This document shows, in pieces, positions 58,801 through 64,000 of a stretch of DNA of 64,000 nucleotides. The DNA lies in NCBI RefSeq assembly GCF_030369635.1, contig NZ_CP128474.1, forward strand, positions 2,356,001 through 2,420,000, given 5' to 3'. Under the pieces are notes generated by a model. That model saw only the letters and a program-made list of their open reading frames with translations, searched no databases and had not been told where the DNA came from. This DNA is from Microbacterium arborescens (lineage in GTDB: Bacteria; Actinomycetota; Actinomycetes; Actinomycetales; Microbacteriaceae). The number at the start of each line of letters is the position of its first letter. The stretch's first letter is position 1. The position numbers and the translations under genes are program-made.

Positions 58801-60192
58801 TTCGTCGTCGACCTGGATGCCGTCGGCAACCTCGTGGTGTTCGGCACCGGCGGCGTCGGCAAGACGACGTTGCTGCGCACCCTCACCATCGCCGCGAGCG
58901 TGGGACGCGCCCCGGCGTGGGTCTACGCGATCGACTCCGTCGGCGGCGCACTGTCGAGCCTGTCGGCGCTGCCCAATGTGGGTGCGGTGATCGCACTCTC
59001 CGACGCCGAACGCGTCACCCGACTGTTGACCCAGCTCCAGGAGTGGGTGAACGAGCGGTCCCGCCTGTTCGCCACGGCGAATGCGGCCACCCTCTCGGCG
59101 TACAACCGCACCGCGGCGAATCCGCTCCCCCGCATCATCGTGCTCATCGACGGAATGGCCGCATTCCGTTCGGAGTACGAGTTCCGCGACGCCGGGCGGC
59201 TGTTCGACGGCTTCACCGGACTCCTCACGAACGGACGGCAGGTCGGCATCCATTTCGTCCTCACCGCAGACCGCCAAGCGGCCATCCCGCAGTCGATCCT
59301 CGCCTCGCTGCAGGAGCGCATCGTGCTCCGTCTGGCCGCCGATGTCGAATACGACCTGATGGGGGTGCCCCGCGACGCTCTCACCGACGCCCCGGCGGGG
59401 CGCGGATACGCGCGCGGGCGGGAGGTTCAGATCGCCACACCCGGCGGAACGGCCGACCTCGCCGCGCACACGCAGGCGCTGACCGACCTGGCGCGAGAGA
59501 TCACCACGACAGCCACGCCGGTCCGCCGACTCGATGAGACCATCCCCTGGGCGAGCCTTCCGGCAACGGTGGACGGGAGCCCCACTCTCGGAGTCGCGGA
59601 TGACACCCTCGAGCCGGTCGGCATCACCGACGGCCTGTTCGTCGTCTCGGGTCCGTTCCAGTCGGGTCGCACCACGGCGATGCGAACCATCATCCATGCC
59701 GTCACCGCGACGAGCCCGCCACTGCCCGCCTACCTCCTCAGTGCACGCCCGGGCGACCTCGCACACGCGACCGCATGGACCGCAGCGGGGACGGATGTCG
59801 ACGACGCCGACGACCTCGCGAACCGACTCGCGATGGATCTGCAATCCGGCGCCGTGCCCGAAGCGCTGATCGTCATCGAGAGCAGCCCCGAGTTCGAGGC
59901 GACCGCGGCGGAAGGCTCGATCGCTCGTCTGCTGAAAACGGCGCGCCGCGCGCCCGGCATCCGCGTCGTCGTCGAAACGGATACCGTCACCGCGGGGGCG
60001 GCATGGCAGATCTTCACCGAGCTGAAGACCGCCCGGGGCGGCATCGTGCTGCAGCCCGAGGAGACCGACGGCGCGGGAATCTTCCGAGTGCCATTTCCCC
60101 GATCGACGCGCGCCGAGTTCCCCGTCGGCCGCGGGTTCCTCGTCACTTCCGGGAGAGTCCGCCGCGTTCACGTCGCACTTCCTCCTCGGTGA
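55813..60192 (+). CDS. eccC: FHA-containing EssC/EccC-type ATPase of a type VII secretion system
   Basis: Membrane motor expected to drive export of WXG100-family proteins. The 1,459 residues show an N-terminal ubiquitin-like stretch (1-85), a canonical FHA domain (about 95-195: FVGRDRAAHVRL, SRRHASV, LNSANGVEVDG) and two membrane helices (about 233-270). Three FtsK/SpoIIIE ATPase domains follow. The first has an intact P-loop (Lys697 in GTTGSGKSEF) and Walker B (Asp797-Glu798). The second has GTGGVGKTTLL (Lys1017). The third is degenerate (Arg1286 in FQSGRTTAM). FHA domain and single-chain build resemble Firmicute EssC more than mycobacterial EccCa/EccCb. Its last 49 bp recur at 63243. Confidence 0.9.
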   Translation: MRLKLIVRDQQGDRDVVVTCDATATVGDVAAALAGQADGQRRSQPLTLWAHAPGAPDAQTLNPLLSLHDSGLRSGTSVALVEPRTAPPSEADARATLAVTDGPDAGLTVRLGSGVSFVGRDRAAHVRLRDPLVSRRHASVTVSGRSVVVSDLNSANGVEVDGERVDRAVLLHRSQVRIGSTRFRVDPVSTASGAEATREFSRSPRVVEPWRAPEFEAPMLPSVGERPPLPWIGIAAPIIAGAALFAITQNPLMLLFIALSPILMLGMWVDQVFRRRKQKKEQSARFRTGLASLETDLSEHAAAEHAARLAESPSVSDIAEAVSTRSPLVWTRVPEHGAFLSVRFGRGTLPSRVSVTMPSRDLGATDEWHELKRMVDRFGNLEGVPVAERFRDAGAIGVAGPDQFAGDAARALLLQIAGLHSPADVAVCAFAAGDAAAEWSWVKWLPHTDGPHNPLPTPLAADLPASTRLLSDLEELIQQRTLARGGAAQVRSHISAETPGAPGLWEPVEREPLTPAVVVFIAGDPAVDRGRLVQVAHDGPDVGVYTVWLAGDVSHLPVVCRTYIAARAAQATVSFVRHGAEVALTHIELVDPPQAERVARALAPLEDDGAPVLDESDLPSAVSLVELFDDDIAGDPHAVAGRWDKNDSLMVRWIPGVPREAGGLGALVGQGATAPLRIDLRRDGPHALVGGTTGSGKSEFLQTWILGMAVEHSPDRLTFLLVDYKGGSAFGDCVTLPHTVGLVTDLTPHLVKRALISLRSELKRREEILAAKGAKDLVTLEERGDHDAPPSLVIVIDEFAALVTEVPEFVDGVIDIAQRGRSLGLHLVMATQRPAGVIKESLRANTNLRVALRVADEADSQDVLGIDRAAHFDPGTPGRAAAKLGAGRVIDFQTAYVGGRADHRDAAEVEIRDLPFAPAAAWPRPAAAAAPTSGERDIERLAASIGAASAQLAIAAPRRPWLDALPDAVDLADLRASGDGLAIGMQDEPEHQTQTPFVVDLDAVGNLVVFGTGGVGKTTLLRTLTIAASVGRAPAWVYAIDSVGGALSSLSALPNVGAVIALSDAERVTRLLTQLQEWVNERSRLFATANAATLSAYNRTAANPLPRIIVLIDGMAAFRSEYEFRDAGRLFDGFTGLLTNGRQVGIHFVLTADRQAAIPQSILASLQERIVLRLAADVEYDLMGVPRDALTDAPAGRGYARGREVQIATPGGTADLAAHTQALTDLAREITTTATPVRRLDETIPWASLPATVDGSPTLGVADDTLEPVGITDGLFVVSGPFQSGRTTAMRTIIHAVTATSPPLPAYLLSARPGDLAHATAWTAAGTDVDDADDLANRLAMDLQSGAVPEALIVIESSPEFEATAAEGSIARLLKTARRAPGIRVVVETDTVTAGAAWQIFTELKTARGGIVLQPEETDGAGIFRVPFPRSTRAEFPVGRGFLVTSGRVRRVHVALPPR

Positions 60193-60222
60193 CACCGAAA
60201 AGCGCCAGCATTGACCGTTCTG
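60144..60222 (+). repeat. 79-bp direct repeat, copy 1 (3' end of eccC and beyond)
   Basis: The repeat starts at CACTTCCGGGAG within the last 16 codons of eccC and runs 30 bp past its stop to TTGACCGTTCTG. It matches 63243-63321 at 78 of 79 positions; the one difference (G60175 versus A63274) would change the eccC residue Ala to Thr. Confidence 0.95.
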
Positions 60223-60298
60223 TCCCCCAAAAGGTGGACACGGGGGTTATCGGCGAACAATGTATGGTGGAAAAGCCTACGTAGAAGGGGATCTCACA

Positions 60299-60595
60299 AT
60301 GGCGAACATGAATGTCACATATGGCGAAATGACCTCCCGCGCCGACCAGCTCATCGCCGGTCGCGACGAAATCAACACCACCCTGCAGCGCCTGCAATCG
60401 CAGATCAACGCGCTCGTCACCCAGGGCTTCGTCACCGACCGGTCTTCGGGCGCATACCAAGAGGCATACAACCGGTTCAACGCCGGAGCAACCAACACCA
60501 TCGGCGGCCTGAACGACCTCGCCGCGTTCCTCCGCACCACCGCCCAGACCCTGCAGGACGTCGACACCCAGATCGCCTCCCGCATCGGCCGCTGA
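60299..60595 (+). CDS. WXG100-family type VII secretion target
   Basis: A 98-residue all-helical protein of the ESAT-6/WXG100 superfamily: two helices (about 5-42 and 50-95) joined by a turn where WxG is replaced by DRSSG (residues 47-51, in GFVTDRSSGAYQEAY). This W-less turn is typical of a common actinobacterial subgroup. It is probably exported as a dimer by the EccC-type motor encoded 106 bp upstream. The ATG at 60299 is preceded by gaaggggatctcac; the frame extends further up without conservation. Confidence 0.9.
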   Translation: MANMNVTYGEMTSRADQLIAGRDEINTTLQRLQSQINALVTQGFVTDRSSGAYQEAYNRFNAGATNTIGGLNDLAAFLRTTAQTLQDVDTQIASRIGR

Positions 60596-60612
60596 GCAAG
60601 ACGAACATTCGC

Positions 60613-60891
60613 ATGACCTCGGCTCTGTTCGCTGACTACGGTCGGATCCGAACCGCTGGAGAGCGCCTGGCAAGCGGCCCGAATGGGCTGCGAACATTCT
60701 CCGTAGAGGGCGACTCGTCGTGGCTCGGTTCCTCGGCCGTCGGTTCGGCCCTCATGGAATCGACCCGGCTCCGAATGGCTCGGGCGCAAGCGCTGGCCGA
60801 TCAGCTCTCCGTGACCGCGGCGGGCGTCCAGGACGCCGTCGCGCAGCTGACGTCGGCAGACTCCTCTGCCGCTCAGGCGGTGGGTGGCTGA
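60613..60891 (+). CDS. Second WXG100-size helical protein with WLG motif
   Basis: A 92-residue helical protein with a true W-x-G turn (Trp37-Leu38-Gly39 in DSSWLGSSAVG) flanked by two predicted helices. I see it as a WXG100-like partner or chaperone for the adjacent hydrolase. It lies 17 bp after the first WXG100 gene, and its TGA shares one base with the next start (TGATG), which argues that it is made together with the hydrolase. Confidence 0.8.
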   Translation: MTSALFADYGRIRTAGERLASGPNGLRTFSVEGDSSWLGSSAVGSALMESTRLRMARAQALADQLSVTAAGVQDAVAQLTSADSSAAQAVGG

Positions 60892-62684
60892 TGGCGCAAT
60901 GGACGACATCGGATCCGGGGGCGGGAAGCCCGGCCGACATCCGTGCGAGCGCGGGCCGTAGGCAGAGCGAAGCCGCTCGCACCCGTGACGCCCAGCACAA
61001 CGTGTCACTTGCCGGCGCTGTCGCGGGCGACGGGTGGCAGGGCGCGGCGGCCGGGGCGCTGAGCGCGCGGACCGCGGCCCTCGCGGCAGAGATGAACGCG
61101 CTCGCGGGCCAAGCCGAATCGGATGCTGGAGCGCTGCGTCGTTACGCGGATGAGGTGGAGACCATCAAGCATCAGCAGAACACCCTCGCAGCTCGGCGCG
61201 GACGACTCGAGAGCCAGCTGCGCGCCGCGCAGCACCAGGATCCGGTGCAGCCCGTCCTGCCCGATGATCCCGCCCGCCGGATTCTCGAGCGGCAGATGAC
61301 CGGGCTGCGCGATCAGATCGCAGTGCTCGACGCCCAGTTCGCAGCGCTCGCGCAACAGCGTTCGGCGGCCGACGGCGCAGCGATCATGGCGCTGACGAGC
61401 TCGTCATCACGGGGAGGCTTGGCTGCGCACCCCGCAGTGACATCGGGATCCGTCAGCGGAATCGGGCTATCGGACCTCGCGGGCATGAGCGAACTCGACC
61501 TGGCAACGCTGTTTCATCTTCACCCCGAACTCGCGACTCAGGTGCAGCAGAACGCCGGAAGCGCTCACGAAGTCGCTGCGTGGTGGGCCGCGCTGTCAGC
61601 CATTCAGAGACAGAACCTCGTTCTGGGTGCACCCGCTCTCATCGGCAACCTCGAAGGCGTGACGTACCGTGCCCGAGACGTCGCAAACCGTATCGTCCTC
61701 GACCGACGCATCGCCGAGGAGGAAGCCAGGCAGAAGCGACTCATCGCACCGCCGGGAGGATTCACCCCGACCGCGCCGGACGTGGTGGTCGTATCCGGAG
61801 ACCTCATAGCACTCCGCAACATCCGAGACTCGCTGGAGTCGCCTGCCGGGGGCGGGCCACGCTTTCTCGTCTCTCTCACGGCCGATAGCCCGCCGCTCGC
61901 AGCGGTATCGATCGGCGACCTGGACTCTGCTGACAATGTCACCTACGCGGTTCCCGGGATGGGGACCACCACCGCCGGAATGTATGACTGGGCGGAATCC
62001 GCACAGAACATCTCTGACGCGCAGACTCGCGCGGATGCGACCCGGTCTCATGCGGTGGTGGCGTGGGTCGGATACAAGGCCCCTGAAACCCCGCCAGCCA
62101 GCCTCGATGTTTTCGGGGTGGAGCTCGCACATGCCGGGGCGACGAAACTGGTCACCGCGCTCGAGGGGTTCGCGGCGCTGCGGACCGATGCGCAACTGAA
62201 TGTCGTCGCGCACTCCTACGGAAGCACCACCGCGGCCGCGGCGCTGTCCCGACCCGGGGTTCATGTGGATAGTCTTGCCATAGTCGGGTCCGCGGGTCTG
62301 CCCGCCACCATCGACTCCGCCTCCGATCTGCATGCCGATCAGATATTCGCCGGACAAGCCCAAGATGTCATGAGCATCGACCCTGCCGGCGGCGACCAAT
62401 GGGCTTGGGTGGGCAGGCTGTCGGAAGAGCACCCCGTGAACCCCATCGACCCCAGTTTCGGAGTGAAGGGATTCAGCGTGGCAGGAACCAACGGCATGAG
62501 CCCCGTCACCGACCACGCCGTCAGCACGTCCGAGGGCAACGGATACCTCGACCCAGGAACGGAATCTCTCCGTAATGTTGCATTCGCGACGGTGGGCAAA
62601 GGGTCAGAGGTCACGCCTTATGAGCCGCCCCACCTCACCCCCTTCCAAGAAGCGCTGCTGTCAGGACTCGCGCGTGGCCACTAA
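60891..62684 (+). CDS. WXG-headed DUF1023 alpha/beta hydrolase, candidate type VII effector
   Basis: A 597-residue protein. The first ~110 residues are helical with a WxG turn (Trp49-Gln50-Gly51 in GDGWQGAAAG), like the targeting domain of type VII substrates. A coiled-coil-like linker (about 90-165) follows. The C-terminal half is a DUF1023 alpha/beta hydrolase: AVSIGDLDSADNVTYAVPGM, the nucleophile Ser442 in VVAHSYGSTTAAA and a probable catalytic His542 in VTDHAVSTSEGNGYL. There is no signal peptide. Its placement after the secretion motor and WXG proteins and before lipoprotein genes suggests a secreted lipase or esterase. Activity is inferred. Confidence 0.85.
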   Translation: MAQWTTSDPGAGSPADIRASAGRRQSEAARTRDAQHNVSLAGAVAGDGWQGAAAGALSARTAALAAEMNALAGQAESDAGALRRYADEVETIKHQQNTLAARRGRLESQLRAAQHQDPVQPVLPDDPARRILERQMTGLRDQIAVLDAQFAALAQQRSAADGAAIMALTSSSSRGGLAAHPAVTSGSVSGIGLSDLAGMSELDLATLFHLHPELATQVQQNAGSAHEVAAWWAALSAIQRQNLVLGAPALIGNLEGVTYRARDVANRIVLDRRIAEEEARQKRLIAPPGGFTPTAPDVVVVSGDLIALRNIRDSLESPAGGGPRFLVSLTADSPPLAAVSIGDLDSADNVTYAVPGMGTTTAGMYDWAESAQNISDAQTRADATRSHAVVAWVGYKAPETPPASLDVFGVELAHAGATKLVTALEGFAALRTDAQLNVVAHSYGSTTAAAALSRPGVHVDSLAIVGSAGLPATIDSASDLHADQIFAGQAQDVMSIDPAGGDQWAWVGRLSEEHPVNPIDPSFGVKGFSVAGTNGMSPVTDHAVSTSEGNGYLDPGTESLRNVAFATVGKGSEVTPYEPPHLTPFQEALLSGLARGH

Positions 62685-63174
62685 CCGACGCTGGACCCAC
62701 GTGATCAGCGCAGCGACTGCCGTTGTGGTCTGTGGCGCCCTGTCTTCGAGCTGCACCCCGATTAAGGAAGCGTCAATGACCCCACACGAAGCACGCGACA
62801 CCCTCATCTCCACGATCGAGGAGAGCGCTGCCCTGCTGGACGTGTCCGGGTGGAACCGCGACCACGCCGCCAACGTACAGAGTTGCGGCCCCGACGGTCA
62901 GAGTGCGAAGTACGGCTACGGGTACGGCGCACCCCAACCAGACCCTCCTCGAGACCGCCACGCCGACGCTAAAACGATCGCCGACTACTGGACCTCATTA
63001 GGCATGACCGTCCGCACCGTGGAGACCAATGGCACGCCAGCCGTCTTCGCAAACGGTGGCCCGATCGCCGCACTGAGCTTCTCCCCGGCCCCCGGCGACT
63101 ACTACATCTCCGGAACATCACTCTGTGTTCCCGGCGACGTCAGCGAACTACGCAAAGAACAAACCCGCGGCTGA
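62674..63174 (+). CDS. SSSC lipoprotein-like protein, copy 1, candidate immunity protein
   Basis: A 166-residue protein with a basic N-terminus, a hydrophobic signal segment and ALSSSC, a non-standard lipobox. The mature part starts MTPHEARDTLISTIEESAAL and carries two further cysteines (SCGPDG and SLCVPGD) and the striking YGYGYGAPQPDPP. The GTG start overlaps the hydrolase gene by 11 bp, so translation is coupled. A close paralogue lies at 63402. I do not recognise the family. Location and pairing suggest it guards the envelope against the hydrolase; this is inference. Confidence 0.75.
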   Translation: MATNRRWTHVISAATAVVVCGALSSSCTPIKEASMTPHEARDTLISTIEESAALLDVSGWNRDHAANVQSCGPDGQSAKYGYGYGAPQPDPPRDRHADAKTIADYWTSLGMTVRTVETNGTPAVFANGGPIAALSFSPAPGDYYISGTSLCVPGDVSELRKEQTRG

Positions 63175-63242
63175 CGACGACCACTCGCAGCACATCGCTT
63201 GACCCCGGCACACCCCCACGACCGAGGACGGTGATGCGATGG

Positions 63243-63321
63243 CACTTCCGGGAGAGTCCGCCGCGTTCACGTCACACTTCCTCCTCGGTGACACCGAAAA
63301 GCGCCAGCATTGACCGTTCTG
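63243..63321 (+). repeat. 79-bp direct repeat, copy 2
   Basis: Copy of 60144-60222 with a single mismatch. It contains the last 16 codons of eccC, including its stop, detached from any gene, and lies 81 bp before the second lipoprotein gene. Confidence 0.95.
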
Positions 63322-63401
63322 GGGCTCGGGTGGGCGGGTCAGCGCTTATGCTCCGCCAGACCGAACACCGTTCGAGAAAGCGCTCATCTCCGGGATCGTA
63401 C

Positions 63402-63908
63402 ATGGACGCTAAACGACGGTGGATGCGAACGATGGTCGCGGCGGCCGTGGCAGCGGCGCTGGCGTCGATGTCTTCGAGCTGCACCGCGAGTCAGGGAGAC
63501 CCAATGACCCCCCAGGAAGCACGTGACCTGCTGATCGCAACGATCGAAGAGAGCGCCGCCCTACTGCACGTGCCGGGGTGGAACAGTGACGGCGCGCCCG
63601 GCGTCCAAAAGTGCGGCCCGGATGGCACCAGCGCGAAGTACGGCTACGGATACGGCGCGCCTCAACCGGACCCACCCCGGGACCGTCACGCCGACGCCAA
63701 GAAAGTCGCGGATCACTGGAGGACGCTGGGCATGACCGTGCGCGTCATCATCAATCCCGAGGGTGATCCTGTCGTCTTCTCGACCGGCGGTCCGGTCTCC
63801 GGTCTAAGGTTCGTCACTGCCGCACCCGGCGACTACTACATCGCCGGCTCGTCGCTGTGCGTCCCCGGCGACGCGGACGACTTACGGAGGGAAGAAGCCC
63901 GACGGTGA
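63402..63908 (+). CDS. SSSC lipoprotein-like protein, copy 2
   Basis: A 168-residue paralogue of the protein at 62674. The two are nearly identical in MTPxEARDxLIxTIEESAAL and in the stretch from AKYGYGYG to RDRHADAK, and share the cysteines in CGPDG and SLCVPGD. The signal segment ends in MSSSC, again lacking Leu at -3. The ATG at 63402 begins a basic region (MDAKRRWMR) and fits the paralogue's length; a longer frame upstream runs through the eccC repeat and is not credible. It has its own upstream region with a TATGCT box at 63347-63352. Confidence 0.75.
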   Translation: MDAKRRWMRTMVAAAVAAALASMSSSCTASQGDPMTPQEARDLLIATIEESAALLHVPGWNSDGAPGVQKCGPDGTSAKYGYGYGAPQPDPPRDRHADAKKVADHWRTLGMTVRVIINPEGDPVVFSTGGPVSGLRFVTAAPGDYYIAGSSLCVPGDADDLRREEARR

Positions 63909-64000
63909 CGATGACGTATCGCGCTGACCAACACAACCATCGACATACCCGGGCAATCGCATCCGTCATCGCCGCCGGGCTCCTCCTGACCGGCTGCACA
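63905..64000 (+). CDS. N-terminus of another lipoprotein, cut by the window end
   Basis: A GTG overlaps the previous stop as GTGA; an in-frame ATG follows at 63911. The frame encodes a His/Arg-rich start, a hydrophobic stretch and a good lipobox (LLLTGC) just before the window ends. The signal sequence is unrelated to the two SSSC paralogues. Only 30-32 codons are visible, so the family is unknown. Confidence 0.65.
   Translation, partial: MTMTYRADQHNHRHTRAIASVIAAGLLLTGCT

Noticed and set aside
63231-63401. Upstream extension of the second lipoprotein gene through the 79-bp repeat
   Set aside because: It would place eccC tail sequence, read out of frame, before the signal peptide; the paralogue at 62674 starts at the equivalent of 63402.

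Overview
This 64 kb window is chromosomal DNA of a high-GC Gram-positive actinobacterium, most likely a member of the Microbacteriaceae such as Microbacterium. That placement is an inference. It rests on very GC-rich third codon positions, TAnnnT -10 boxes placed 6-7 nt before start codons, long Rho and F0F1 delta subunits, and the actinobacterial gene orders dxr-rseP-ispG-proS, lysA-hom-thrC-thrB-rho-prfA and prmC-tsaC-wecA-atpI-atpBEFHAGDC. Most of the window is conserved core. The last 8.5 kb, after a tRNA-Arg gene, is accessory.

Region 1 (1-17 kb): the minus-strand genes proS, ispG, rseP and dxr form a loose backbone. Plus-strand genes interrupt it: pcp, a fused trpEG behind a transcription attenuator (leader peptide with two adjacent Trp codons), a YcnI-type copper protein with a small His-containing membrane protein, a MurE-like ligase, and pyruvate formate-lyase (pflB) with its activase (pflA). 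An FKBP lipoprotein and a PlsC acyltransferase follow.

Region 2 (17-26 kb): mixed metabolic genes (OsmC-like protein, L-asparaginase, alanine dehydrogenase, aldo/keto reductase, YaaA-like protein). They flank a PP2C phosphatase paired with an orphan FtsK/EccC-like ATPase.

Region 3 (26-37 kb): the complete ATP synthase operon (atpB to atpC), preceded by a chain of overlapping genes (prmC, threonylcarbamoyl-AMP synthase, wecA, AtpI-like membrane protein). Region 4 (37-50 kb): a plus-strand cysK-cysE pair, then the minus-strand block argS, a DUF2993 protein, lysA, hom, thrC, thrB, rho and prfA. These link aspartate-family amino acid synthesis to translation and transcription termination.

Region 5 (50-55.4 kb): small accessory genes (transglutaminase-like, RidA, SGNH hydrolase, alpha/beta hydrolase). 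They include a four-gene overlapping operon of membrane protein, winged-helix regulator, acetyltransferase and SnoaL-like protein. Region 6 (55.4-64 kb): tRNA-Arg(CCG), then a type VII secretion-like locus. It holds a 1,459-residue FHA-containing EssC/EccC ATPase, two WXG100-size proteins, a WXG-headed DUF1023 alpha/beta hydrolase, two closely related SSSC lipoprotein-like proteins and the start of another lipoprotein. A 79-bp direct repeat copies the 3' end of the ATPase gene to a site between the two lipoprotein genes. I read this as a candidate secreted-hydrolase and lipoprotein-immunity cassette that grew by recombination at the eccC 3' end. It is the most interesting part of the window.
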